This document shows, piece after piece, positions 16,207-24,519 of a DNA stretch of 64,000 nt. Within the stretch, counting starts at the first letter, position 1, and every line of letters starts with the position of its first letter. A program made the translations under genes and the position numbers. The notes beneath the pieces were generated by a model that was not told where the DNA came from, searched no databases, and saw nothing but the letters and a program-made list of their open reading frames with translations. This stretch comes from DASRDZ01 sp035652335 (GTDB taxonomy: Bacteria > Chloroflexota > Dormibacteria > Aeolococcales > Aeolococcaceae), in the NCBI GenBank assembly GCA_035652335.1, contig DASRDZ010000005.1, positions 17,915 to 81,914 of the forward strand, read 5' to 3'.

Positions 16207-16214
16207 GCCGCGAA

Positions 16215-17243
16215 ATGCGTCGAATTGTGATCACCGGCGGGGCCGGCTTCATCGGCTCCCACCTGTGTGACCGCCTCCTGCACCGAGGCCTCCAGGTCGT
16301 CTGCCTCGACAACCTGCTGACCGGAAGCGCCGAGAACGTCGCCCACCTCTTCAGCAATCCGCAGTTCTCCTTCCGGCACTACGACGTCACCGAGTACCTC
16401 TACGTCGAGGGGCCCGTCGACGCCATCCTTCACTTCGCCTCGCCGGCGTCGCCCATCGACTACGCGCAGATGCCCATCGAGACCCTCAAGGTGGGCACGC
16501 TGGGCACGCACAAGGCGCTCGGCCTCGCCAAGGCCAAGTCCGCCCGGTTCCTGCTGGCCTCGACGAGCGAGGTGTACGGCGACCCCGAGGTCCATCCCCA
16601 GTCCGAGGACTACTGGGGAAACGTCAACCCGGTGGGGCCGCGCGGCGTCTACGACGAGGCCAAGCGCGCCGCCGAGACCTTCGTGATGGCGTACCACAAC
16701 ACGCACGGCCTCGACACCCGCATCGCGCGCATCTTCAACACCTTCGGCCCGCGCATGCGCCGCAACGACGGCCGCGCCGTGCCCGCGTTCATGACCCAGG
16801 CGCTCGCCGGTGAACCGCTCACCGTGTTCGGCGACGGCTCGCAGACGCGCAGCCTGTGCTACATCGACGACCTCGTCGACGGGCTGGAGAAGCTGCTCCT
16901 CTCCGACTACACGCAGCCGGTCAACCTCGGCAATCCCGTCGAGGTGACGGTGCTGCAGCTGGCCGAGATGATCAAGGACCTCGCCGAGAGCCAGAGCCGC
17001 ATCGAGTTCCGGCCGCTTCCGGTGGACGATCCGCGGCGCCGCCGGCCGGACATCTCGACGGCGCGCCGCGAGCTCGGCTGGGAGCCGAAGGTCGGCCTGC
17101 AGGACGCTCTGCTGCGGACGTTGCACTGGTGGCGAGAAGGCGGCCCGCATGCCCTGGCCACGCTGCCCGGCCGCCCGGCACCGCGCGCGGTGGTCGAGCC
17201 GGAATCCCTCGAAGAGCCGACCGCCACACCCGCCGCCGGCTGA
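16215..17243 (+). CDS. uxs: UDP-glucuronate decarboxylase (UDP-xylose synthase)
   Basis: 342 aa extended SDR. NAD-binding GGAGFIGSH at residues 8-16, family-specific HFASPASPIDY, STSEVYGDP, catalytic Tyr146 and Lys150 in YDEAK, preceded by the UXS hallmark GNVNPVGPRG, and RIFNTFGPRM. It converts UDP-glucuronate to UDP-xylose with transient NAD reduction. Its substrate is made by the dehydrogenase encoded convergently at 17267-18601. ATG 16215 is set by the leaderless -10. UDP-xylose or a derived pentose could feed the GT75-like mutase at 6776-7765, though no UDP-xylose 4-epimerase is seen here. Confidence 0.9.
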   Translation: MRRIVITGGAGFIGSHLCDRLLHRGLQVVCLDNLLTGSAENVAHLFSNPQFSFRHYDVTEYLYVEGPVDAILHFASPASPIDYAQMPIETLKVGTLGTHKALGLAKAKSARFLLASTSEVYGDPEVHPQSEDYWGNVNPVGPRGVYDEAKRAAETFVMAYHNTHGLDTRIARIFNTFGPRMRRNDGRAVPAFMTQALAGEPLTVFGDGSQTRSLCYIDDLVDGLEKLLLSDYTQPVNLGNPVEVTVLQLAEMIKDLAESQSRIEFRPLPVDDPRRRRPDISTARRELGWEPKVGLQDALLRTLHWWREGGPHALATLPGRPAPRAVVEPESLEEPTATPAAG

Positions 17244-17266
17244 GCACCGGACCGCCTCGCGGCGCG

Positions 17267-18601
17267 CTACCAGCGCTCGCGGCGCCCGATGCCCATGTAG
17301 TTGAAGCCCAGCCCGGCGAGGTGCTGCGCGTCGAGCGCGTTCCGCCCGTCGACGACGATGGGCCGGCGCACCGCTGAGGCCACGCGTCCCCAGTCCATCT
17401 GCACGTATTCCGGCCACTCCGTGATCAGCACGACGGCGTCGGCACCGGCGACGCAGGCGTAGGGATCGTCGGTCATCGCCGTGGTGGGCAGCGCGGGGCG
17501 CGCACGGTCGATGGCGACAGGGTCGGTTGCCGTCACGCTGGCGCCGAGATCCTGGAGGTGCCGGATGATGTCGATCGACGCCGCCTGGCGGATGTCGTCC
17601 GTGCCGGGCTTGAAGGCCAGCCCGAGGACTCCGATCCTGGTGTCGTGCAGCTGGCCACCGAGGGCGCGCTGCACCTTGGCGACGAAGCGCCTGCGCTGCT
17701 GGGTGTTGACCTCGATCGCGGCCTTGAGCAGCCAGAAGCTGTGGCCGTGGTAGCTCGCCGTCTCGTCCAGGGCGCGCACGTCCTTGGGAAAGCAGGAGCC
17801 GCCGAATCCGAGGCCCGCGTTGAGGAACGAGCGGCCGATGCGCGGGTCGGAGCCGATGCCGTCGGCGACGGCGGTGATGTCGCCACCGGTGAGCTCGCAG
17901 AGATGGGCGATCTCGTTGATGAAGGAGATCTTCAGCGCCAGGAAGGTGTTCGACCCGTACTTGATCATCTCGGCGCTGGTCGAGTCGGTGAGGATGCGCT
18001 CGCCGGGAAGGCCGTCCCAGAGCTGCATGACGCGCTGGCACGCGGCCTCGTCGTCGCCTCCCACGACGATGCGCGCGGGATGCCGCGAGTCGTGGATGGC
18101 GCTCCCCTCGCGGAGGAACTCGGGGCAGGCGACCAGCTCGAGGTGGCCGAACGAGCTGCAGCCGGCGGTCCGCCGCAGCGACGCGGTGGTGCCCGGCGGC
18201 ACGGTGCTCTTGATGGCGATGACCGTGCCGGGCTCGGCCGCGGCGGCCGCAGCGGACACCGCCGCGTGCACCTGGCTCAGGTCGGCGTTGCCGTCGACGA
18301 GGGGCGGGGTGCCCACCGCGATGAGGGCCACGCCGGCCCCCGCCATGCCCTCGCGGACATCCTCGGTGGCGCAGAACCGGCCGCTGCGGGTGACCTCCTG
18401 GAGGATCTCGTCGAGCCCGGGCTCGTGGATGGGGGCCCTGCCCGCCCGGAGCATCTCCATCCGCTCACGCTCCACCTCGACGATGCGGACGGTGTGGCCC
18501 CGCTCGGCCAGGCAGGCGGCGGTGACCACACCGACGTATCCACCCCCGATCACGCACACAGGCGTGCGAGCACGATCCTGGGAGAGGTTGGTCGGCACCA
18601 T
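17267..18601 (-). CDS. ugd: UDP-glucose 6-dehydrogenase
   Basis: 444 aa. Rossmann motif VIGGGYVGVVTAACLAERGH near the start, a central helical domain with FINEIAHLCE, and the active-site GFGGSCFPKDV with the nucleophilic cysteine at about residue 270. The C-terminal UDP-binding domain has LGLAFKPGTDDIRQA. It oxidises UDP-glucose twice to UDP-glucuronate. ATG 18601 (MVPTNL) is supported by TATTCT ending 8 bases upstream; the longer frame to 18652 would include the promoter. Supplies UDP-GlcA to the convergent uxs gene. Confidence 0.92.
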   Translation of the reverse strand: MVPTNLSQDRARTPVCVIGGGYVGVVTAACLAERGHTVRIVEVERERMEMLRAGRAPIHEPGLDEILQEVTRSGRFCATEDVREGMAGAGVALIAVGTPPLVDGNADLSQVHAAVSAAAAAAEPGTVIAIKSTVPPGTTASLRRTAGCSSFGHLELVACPEFLREGSAIHDSRHPARIVVGGDDEAACQRVMQLWDGLPGERILTDSTSAEMIKYGSNTFLALKISFINEIAHLCELTGGDITAVADGIGSDPRIGRSFLNAGLGFGGSCFPKDVRALDETASYHGHSFWLLKAAIEVNTQQRRRFVAKVQRALGGQLHDTRIGVLGLAFKPGTDDIRQAASIDIIRHLQDLGASVTATDPVAIDRARPALPTTAMTDDPYACVAGADAVVLITEWPEYVQMDWGRVASAVRRPIVVDGRNALDAQHLAGLGFNYMGIGRRERW

Positions 18602-18609
18602 CGGGCGAA

Positions 18610-18615
18610 AGAATA
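18610..18615 (-). promoter_or_regulatory. Candidate -10 box TATTCT for ugd
   Basis: Minus-strand TATTCT with 8 bases to ATG 18601. A separate plus-strand TATCAT at 18647-18652 may serve the divergent FAD gene. Confidence 0.58.
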
Positions 18616-18646
18616 CGCGATGCGGCCCGTTGTAGGCGGCATGGGA

Positions 18647-18652
18647 TATCAT
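18647..18652 (+). promoter_or_regulatory. Candidate -10 box TATCAT for the FAD oxidoreductase gene
   Basis: TATCAT lies about 70 bases before ATG 18723, so this transcript would have a leader of roughly 64 bases containing AGAGGA 9 bases before the ATG. Confidence 0.4.
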
Positions 18653-18722
18653 CGCTGCGGGGCGCCTCTATCACTGGTCGCTGCCGCGCGCCCCGGACAC
18701 GGCGCCAAGAGGATGGACATAC

Positions 18723-20279
18723 ATGACGACAGTCGATCGAGCTGAGACGAGCGACCGGGACGTCGTGGGTCGCAAGGCCCTCGGGACCGCCGGCTCGGTG
18801 GCCGGTGGGGGCGAGCACACCTCGGTCGTGGTGATCGGCGCAGGCCCAGCGGGCCTGGCGGCTGCGGAAGAGCTCCAGCGCCACGGCGTCTCCTGCGTGG
18901 TGCTCGAGAAGGACAGCGTGATCGGCGGCCTGGCTCGCACCATCGAGCACATGGGCTGCCGCTTCGACGTGGGCCCGCATCGCTTCTTCAGCAAGGCCGA
19001 TCTCGTCGAGGAGCGCTGGACGGAGTGGCTTGGCGAGGACATGGTCACCTGCGACCGGCTGACCCGCATCCTCTATCGCGGCAAGTACTTCGACTACCCG
19101 CTCAAGGCGACCAACGCGCTGTTCAGCCTGGGCCCGTGGCAGACGGTGCTGTGCATGGCGAGCTACGCCAAGGCGCGGCTGCGCCCCGTCAAGCAACCGC
19201 GCAGCTTCGAGGACTGGGTGAGCAACCAGTTCGGCAAGCGCCTGTTCTCGATCTTCTTCAAGACCTACACCGAGAAGGTCTGGGGCATCCCCACCGACGA
19301 GCTCTCCGCCGACTGGGCCGCCCAGCGCATCAAGGGCCTGAACCTCTTCGAGGTGGCGCGCAACGCCATCCTCCCCAAGCGCGTGCGCGGCGGCGACGCG
19401 GTGATCAAGACGCTGATCGACAGCTTCCGCTACCCGCGGAACGGCACGGGCTCGATGTGGAACCACGTGGCCGACGACCTGCGCCGCAAGGGAGTTCCCG
19501 TGGAGATGAACACCGAGGTGGTGCGCATCGACCACGAGGGCGGCAGGGTGCGCAGCGTCACCGGGCGGACCGCCGGCGGCGCCGAGCGCACCTGGACCTG
19601 CGAGCACGTGATCAGCACCCTGCCCATCCGCGAGCTGGTCGCCTCGTTCAACCCGCCGCTCGCCGAGAACGTGCGCAAGGCGGCCGCCTCGCTCAACTAC
19701 CGGGACTTCGTCACCGTCGACCTGGTGATCCGCCGGGAGAACGTCATCCCCGACCACTGGATCTACGTGCACGACCCGAGCGTCAAGGTCGCCCGCATCT
19801 CCAACTTCAAGAACTTCAGCCCGAACATGGTGCCGGAGCCCGGGCTCACCGGCCTCGGCCTGGAGTACTTCTGCTTCGAGGGCGACGGCATCTGGGAGCG
19901 CTCGGACGAGGAGCTCGTGGAGCTCGGCAAGCGCGAGCTGGTCCAGCTCGGCCTGGTGCAGAGCGGCGAGGTGGTCGGCGGCCTCATCCATCGCCATCTC
20001 AAGGCGTACCCCGTCTACGACGACGTGTACGACAAGCACCTCGAGGTGATTCGTGCGGCCGTGGCCGAGCACGTCGGCGGCCTCGAGTTCGTCGGCCGCA
20101 ACGGCATGCACCGCTACAACAACCAGGATCACGCGATGATGACGGGCATCCTCGCCGCACAGAACATCGCCACCGGCAGCGACTGGGACGTGTGGAAGGT
20201 GAACGGCGACGCGGAGTACCACGAAGAGGTTCGCGAGAACGACCGGTCCGGGCGGATGGTCCCGGAGCGCGTCGTCTAG
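18723..20279 (+). CDS. FAD-dependent oxidoreductase (amine oxidase/protoporphyrinogen oxidase-like)
   Basis: 518 aa. A disordered N-terminus of about 32 residues precedes the FAD Rossmann motif VVVIGAGPAGLAAAEEL (35-51). Then GGLARTIEHMGCRFDVGPHRFFSK and YFDYPLKATNALF follow. The superfamily includes UDP-galactopyranose mutase, desaturases and amine oxidases; this subgroup is commonly found in polysaccharide clusters near GtrA and GT2 genes. It is longer than Glf and lacks features I would need to call it a mutase. The GtrA gene is convergent 7 bases downstream. The substrate is unknown. Confidence 0.7.
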   Translation: MTTVDRAETSDRDVVGRKALGTAGSVAGGGEHTSVVVIGAGPAGLAAAEELQRHGVSCVVLEKDSVIGGLARTIEHMGCRFDVGPHRFFSKADLVEERWTEWLGEDMVTCDRLTRILYRGKYFDYPLKATNALFSLGPWQTVLCMASYAKARLRPVKQPRSFEDWVSNQFGKRLFSIFFKTYTEKVWGIPTDELSADWAAQRIKGLNLFEVARNAILPKRVRGGDAVIKTLIDSFRYPRNGTGSMWNHVADDLRRKGVPVEMNTEVVRIDHEGGRVRSVTGRTAGGAERTWTCEHVISTLPIRELVASFNPPLAENVRKAAASLNYRDFVTVDLVIRRENVIPDHWIYVHDPSVKVARISNFKNFSPNMVPEPGLTGLGLEYFCFEGDGIWERSDEELVELGKRELVQLGLVQSGEVVGGLIHRHLKAYPVYDDVYDKHLEVIRAAVAEHVGGLEFVGRNGMHRYNNQDHAMMTGILAAQNIATGSDWDVWKVNGDAEYHEEVRENDRSGRMVPERVV

Positions 20280-20286
20280 CCGGCGA

Positions 20287-20832
20287 CTACCCCTTGCGGG
20301 AGGCGGCCAGTCGCGGACCCGCCGCGTCCACGCCCAGGACCACCAGCTCGTCGCCCGGCCCGTCGTGGGCGTCCTCGTCCTCCAGCACGCGGGTGATGTG
20401 CTGGCCCCGGAAGACGAGGTAGTGGCTGGCCAGGTAGTTCCACACCGCGGCGACGCCTGAGCCGCACAGCCCCGCGGCCAGGTAGTACACGCCCCAGGCG
20501 CCGTGCAGGACCGCGATGGTCAGCAGGTACAGCCCCAGGCCGCCGCACGTCACCAGGTGGAACAGGGCGAGGCGCAGCGCCAGCGGACGCCGGCGGTGCC
20601 CGCGCCAGGTGAACAGGTTGTTGAGGACGAAGGTGACCAGGATGCCCGCCTCACCGGCGAGGATGCCGGCCAGGTAGACCGAGCTCACGCCGGCGCGGCT
20701 GTGGAGCAGGTAGAGGCCGCCGTTGGTGACGATGACGCCGCTCACGCCGACGCAGAGGAAGGTCGCGAAGCGCCGATAGTGGCCCTTGATGAGGCCGCCG
20801 ACCAGGGCGCCGTACTGGGTCGGTGTCTGCAT
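20287..20832 (-). CDS. GtrA family membrane protein
   Basis: 181 aa with four hydrophobic helices in the GtrA arrangement (FATFLCVGVSGVIVTNGGLYLL, then VTFVLNNLFTWRG, the family landmark). Proteins of this family are proposed to flip or anchor polyprenyl-phosphate sugars; Rv3789 in the mycobacterial arabinan locus is a member. ATG 20832 is chosen because TATGAT ends 10 bases upstream; the ORF extends further only through the promoter. Confidence 0.85.
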   Translation of the reverse strand: MQTPTQYGALVGGLIKGHYRRFATFLCVGVSGVIVTNGGLYLLHSRAGVSSVYLAGILAGEAGILVTFVLNNLFTWRGHRRRPLALRLALFHLVTCGGLGLYLLTIAVLHGAWGVYYLAAGLCGSGVAAVWNYLASHYLVFRGQHITRVLEDEDAHDGPGDELVVLGVDAAGPRLAASRKG

Positions 20833-20842
20833 TCGGGTCTTG

Positions 20843-20848
20843 ATCATA
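20843..20848 (-). promoter_or_regulatory. Candidate -10 box TATGAT, leaderless type
   Basis: Minus-strand TATGAT with 10 bases to ATG 20832 of the GtrA gene. Confidence 0.55.
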
Positions 20849-20873
20849 CGGGGTTGGGCTCCGGCGTGGCCGG

Positions 20874-23639
20874 TCACGTGTACTCGCGGGGCCGCACCGA
20901 CCTCAGGTGCCGTCCCACGAACGGGTCGCTCAGCCGGCCCTGCCAGCGCGCAGTGAGCACGCGCTCGTCCTGGAGCGGCAGCAGGCCGTCGCGCCGGGTG
21001 GCACGGGCGCGCGCGACCTCGGCGAGCGGCGTGTAGACGTTGCGCAGTCCTCGCTCGGCGAGGCGGAGGCAGAGGTCGACGTCGCCGTAGGCGAGCCGGA
21101 AGGACTCGTCGAAGCCACCGGCCTCATCCCACAGCGACCTTTTCAGCATCATGCAACTGGAGCTCACCGCGCTGACCGTCCGGACGACGCGCCCCATGCC
21201 GAAGTAGTCGCTCATGTCGAGGGGAACGGCAGGGCCCTGCGGAGCCGCGACGCGGATCCCCTCCTGCTCGACCGAGCCGTCGGCGAAGAGCACGCGACCG
21301 CCCACGGCGCCGACCTCGCGTCGCTGGCTCTGCTCGAGGAGCCCCTCGAGCCAGGTGGGCTTGGTGATCACGGCGTCCGCGTCGAGGAAGACCAGGTGGT
21401 CGACAGGCCCGGCGGCTGCGGCTCCGGCGTTGAGCAGGCGTGAGCGGTTGGTGGCCGTCGAGCTGCGCACCACGACGTGGCCGCGGCGCTCGAGGCCGGC
21501 GAGCGCGTCCTGGTCGGTGCAGTGGTCGTCCACCAGCACGACGCGCAGGTCGCGCCCGCCACTGTTCTCCAGCACGCTGTCGACGCACTCGTGCAGCGCG
21601 GCGGCACCATCCTGCACGGGGATGACCACCGCGATGCTGGGATTGCCCACGATGGCGCGGCGCACGTAGTACAGGCCGATCGAGTAGCCGTGCTCGACAC
21701 GGCCCTGCTCGCCACGACGTTCCAGGCTGCTGAGGAGCGCGCGACGCGCCGCCTCGTACGCAGCCGGCTTGGCGTCGGCGGAGGCGGCAGCGGAGCGCGG
21801 GATCATCCTCCAGGAGTACAGCACCTTGGCGACGTGCCCGACAGCGCGGGCTCGCTCGGTTGCCCGGAGCATCAGGTCGTAGTCCTGGCTGCCGTCGAAG
21901 CCGGGACGGAAGCCGCCGGCCTCGTCGAAGAGCGCGCGGGTCAGCATGGTGAAATGCGAGATGTAGTTGCACGAGTCCAGCAGCTCGGGAGACCAGTCCG
22001 GCTTGAGGTGCGCCTGCACTCGGCGGCCCCACGGATCGAGCTTGTCCTCGTCGGAATAGACGAAGTCCTCGTCAGGATGGGCGAGGACGTGCCGCACCAT
22101 CTCGTACACCGCGTCCGGCCGCAGCAGGTCGTCGTGGTCGAGCAGCGCGACGAGCTCGCCGGAGGCGATGTCCGCGGCTGACTGCGTCGCCATGGCGATG
22201 CCGCCGTTGGTCTCGCGGCGGACCAGGCGGATGCGGTCGTCGTGCTGGTAGCGCGCGACGGTGCCGACCACCGAGGTGGAGGGCGACGCGTCGTCGGCGA
22301 CGCACAGCTCCCAGTTCTCGTACGCCTGCGCCCGCACCGAGTCGATGGCGGCAGCCAGGAACCATGCCTCCGACTCGTACGCGGGCATGAGGATGCTCAC
22401 CTTCGGCCGCCGCGTCCACGAACGCGAGGCCTCGCGCATGGCGCGCAGGTCGTCCTCGTCGGGATCGTGGCTCTGCAGCCATTCGTTCCAGCGCTGGTCC
22501 ACCTCGTGGAGGGGAGGAGCCTCCTCGGTCGGCGAGGCGGGCGCCCTGCGCTCGCGCAGCCGCTCCAGGACCGCGGCCGGTCCCTCCTCGGCGGTGAGCA
22601 GCCCGGCGCGCACCACCCGGCGGAAGGCGTTGCCGCGGCGCGTCCCTGCGGGGAGGAGCGCCGAGCTACTGCGGCGCAGGCGCTGCGCCAGCCGGTAGGT
22701 GTTCTCGGAGCGCAGCCGCGCCATCTCCGCGCGCAACTCCTCGACCTCCGACTGCGCCTCCTCGGCAGCTCGCTGCAGCGCGGCGACCTGGCCGGCGGCG
22801 TCGCGAAGCTCGGCGCTGAGGTGCTCGATCTCGGCCAGGTGCGGACCCTGTGCGGCGATCAGCTCCTCGGCGGTGCGCCTGTCGGCGGCGGCTTCCTCGG
22901 TGCGTTGCACGATGATCCGGTCGCGGGCCTGTTTCTCGTCGCGCATCCGCCACAAGTGGCGTTCGAGTTCGACGATGTGGCGGCTGTGCGGGTCGTGAGT
23001 GCGGCGGAAGCGCATGCCCCACGGCGCGAGGTTGGCGAGGCGGTGGTCGTAGTCCAACTCGTGGACGAAGCCGCAATCGAGAAACAGCTCAGCCCAGTAC
23101 TCCGGCGGACGCACGTTGACGTGCGTGGGCTCCTCGTGGTCAGTCGGAGTCGACGTGAAGAGAACATCGTCGGTGTGGGCGCAGAGATTGCGAACTGCCG
23201 CGGCGGCGTCCACGGCGTCGAGGTGCTCCAGCGTCTCGATGCAGGTGATGAGGTCATAGCGCTTGTCGAACGGCTCGAGGATGCTGGCCACGCGGACGTA
23301 CGGGCGGATGTCCTCGCGCGCCTGGCTGATGGCGTACTCCGAGATGTCGACGCCTTCGGAGTCGACGCCACGATCGTGCAGCGCTTCGACGAGGAAGCCC
23401 ATGGCGCAGCCCGCGTCGAGGTGGGTCCGGGGCGCGATGTCGGCGACGATCTGGTCGGCAATGCGGCCGAAGAAGGTGAGCCAGTGATCGCTCCGTTCAT
23501 AAGGCGCCCCGCCGAAGTAGGTGGCGTAGTAGCTCTTCCCGTACAGATCGGAGGTCGGGGTCGCTGAGGAGCGCGTCTCGCCGAGCTCGCCTGACTGAGA
23601 GTCGGTCGGAGAGGGCACGCCGCGTCCTGCACTCGGCAT
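20874..23639 (-). CDS. Methyltransferase / coiled-coil / double family 2 glycosyltransferase fusion
   Basis: 921 aa. Residues 55-200 are a class I SAM methyltransferase (motif I LDAGCAMG at 74-81, DLITCIETLEHL). Residues 222-322 form a long heptad-rich coiled coil. Residues 413-640 form a first GT-A domain (VSILMPAYE, VADDAS, DHDD at 501-504, GSQDYDLMLR). Residues 669-900 form a second GT-A domain (VVIPVQDG, VLVDDHCTD, FLDADAV, GGFDESFRLAYGDVDLCLR). Such fusions make and cap polysaccharide chains, with the coiled coil as a ruler in WbdD-type systems. ATG 23639 is set by TATCAT 7 bases upstream. Possibly a rhamnan or O-chain polymerase, given the rml genes alongside. Confidence 0.78.
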   Translation of the reverse strand: MPSAGRGVPSPTDSQSGELGETRSSATPTSDLYGKSYYATYFGGAPYERSDHWLTFFGRIADQIVADIAPRTHLDAGCAMGFLVEALHDRGVDSEGVDISEYAISQAREDIRPYVRVASILEPFDKRYDLITCIETLEHLDAVDAAAAVRNLCAHTDDVLFTSTPTDHEEPTHVNVRPPEYWAELFLDCGFVHELDYDHRLANLAPWGMRFRRTHDPHSRHIVELERHLWRMRDEKQARDRIIVQRTEEAAADRRTAEELIAAQGPHLAEIEHLSAELRDAAGQVAALQRAAEEAQSEVEELRAEMARLRSENTYRLAQRLRRSSSALLPAGTRRGNAFRRVVRAGLLTAEEGPAAVLERLRERRAPASPTEEAPPLHEVDQRWNEWLQSHDPDEDDLRAMREASRSWTRRPKVSILMPAYESEAWFLAAAIDSVRAQAYENWELCVADDASPSTSVVGTVARYQHDDRIRLVRRETNGGIAMATQSAADIASGELVALLDHDDLLRPDAVYEMVRHVLAHPDEDFVYSDEDKLDPWGRRVQAHLKPDWSPELLDSCNYISHFTMLTRALFDEAGGFRPGFDGSQDYDLMLRATERARAVGHVAKVLYSWRMIPRSAAASADAKPAAYEAARRALLSSLERRGEQGRVEHGYSIGLYYVRRAIVGNPSIAVVIPVQDGAAALHECVDSVLENSGGRDLRVVLVDDHCTDQDALAGLERRGHVVVRSSTATNRSRLLNAGAAAAGPVDHLVFLDADAVITKPTWLEGLLEQSQRREVGAVGGRVLFADGSVEQEGIRVAAPQGPAVPLDMSDYFGMGRVVRTVSAVSSSCMMLKRSLWDEAGGFDESFRLAYGDVDLCLRLAERGLRNVYTPLAEVARARATRRDGLLPLQDERVLTARWQGRLSDPFVGRHLRSVRPREYT

Positions 23640-23646
23640 CGAGGAG

Positions 23647-23652
23647 ATGATA
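23647..23652 (-). promoter_or_regulatory. Candidate -10 box TATCAT, leaderless type
   Basis: Minus-strand TATCAT with 7 bases to ATG 23639. It rules out the longer open frame that continues to 23765. Confidence 0.6.
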
Positions 23653-23673
23653 CCGGAGGCGCTTTTGACGGGG

Positions 23674-24519
23674 TCAGCGGGTCGCACAGCGCTCCTGCAA
23701 GTATCGGCCAAGGGCGTCGCGCCAGTCCGGGAGCGGCGGTTCGCCACTCGCCCGCCAGGCCGCATTGTCGAGGACCGAGTACGCCGGCCGTGGCGCTGGA
23801 GCCCCGTACTCGGCGGTGGTCGTGGGCTCGACGCGGGCGCCCAGCCCGGCGGCGTCCATGATCGCGCGGGCGAACTCGCACCACGTCGTCTCGCCGCCGC
23901 TGGTCAGGTGGTACGTGCCCGTCTGGCCCAGCTCCACGAGGCGCAGAAGGGCCGGGGCCAGGTGGCCGGTCCAGGTCGGCGCGCCGCGCTGGTCGGCGAC
24001 GACGCGCAGCTCGTCGCGCTCAGCGCCGAGGCGAAGCATCGTCAGCACGAAGTTGGGACCGTCCTGGCCGTAGAGCCACGAGGTGCGCACGATCTGGTGC
24101 CGTCCGTCGACGGCGCGGATCGCCTCCTCGCCCGCCAGCTTCGACTCGCCGTACACGCCGAGCGGGTGTGTCGGCGCATCCTCCGGGATCGGCGCGGTGG
24201 CGGTGCCGTCGAAGACGTAGTCGGTGCTGATGTGGCACAGCAGCACACGCGCATCCGCGCACGCCTCGGCCAGCAACCGCGGCCCTTCGGCGTTGGCCCG
24301 GAACGCCTCGTCGCGGTGCTCCTCGGCGGCGTCGACTTTGGTCCAGGCGGCGCAGTTGACGACAGCATCTGGACGGCTCTGCTCCAGAGCGCGTGAGGCC
24401 GCCCCCGGCTCAGCGATGTCGCACTCCGCGCGGGTGAGGCCGACCACCTCGTGGGAGGTCGTTGCCTGCACCAGCTCGCGCCCCAGCTGCCCGCCCGCGC
24501 CGAGCACGAGGATGCGCAT
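23674..24519 (-). CDS. rmlD: dTDP-4-dehydrorhamnose reductase
   Basis: 281 aa SDR. LVLGAGGQLGRELV at the N-terminus, NCAAWTKVDAAEEH, ISTDYVFDG, and YGESKLAGE with catalytic Tyr/Lys. It reduces dTDP-4-keto-L-rhamnose to dTDP-L-rhamnose, the last step of the pathway. ATG 24519 overlaps the rmlB stop (TGATG). It is the final gene of the rmlACBD operon. Confidence 0.93.
   Translation of the reverse strand: MRILVLGAGGQLGRELVQATTSHEVVGLTRAECDIAEPGAASRALEQSRPDAVVNCAAWTKVDAAEEHRDEAFRANAEGPRLLAEACADARVLLCHISTDYVFDGTATAPIPEDAPTHPLGVYGESKLAGEEAIRAVDGRHQIVRTSWLYGQDGPNFVLTMLRLGAERDELRVVADQRGAPTWTGHLAPALLRLVELGQTGTYHLTSGGETTWCEFARAIMDAAGLGARVEPTTTAEYGAPAPRPAYSVLDNAAWRASGEPPLPDWRDALGRYLQERCATR

Noticed and set aside
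17257..17281. Hairpin with a bulge between the convergent uxs and ugd genes
   Set aside because: Short imperfect stem without T-run; too weak to call a terminator.
17558..18745. Plus-strand frame antisense to ugd ending in MDIHDDSRSS
   Set aside because: No recognisable domain, Arg/Gly/Asp-rich shadow composition, and it overlaps the ugd gene fully. The last codons also overlap the FAD gene start without coupling.
18723..20279. UDP-galactopyranose mutase (glf) call for the FAD gene
   Set aside because: 518 aa is longer than usual Glf (about 370-400), and the motifs only show the general FAD/amine-oxidase superfamily.
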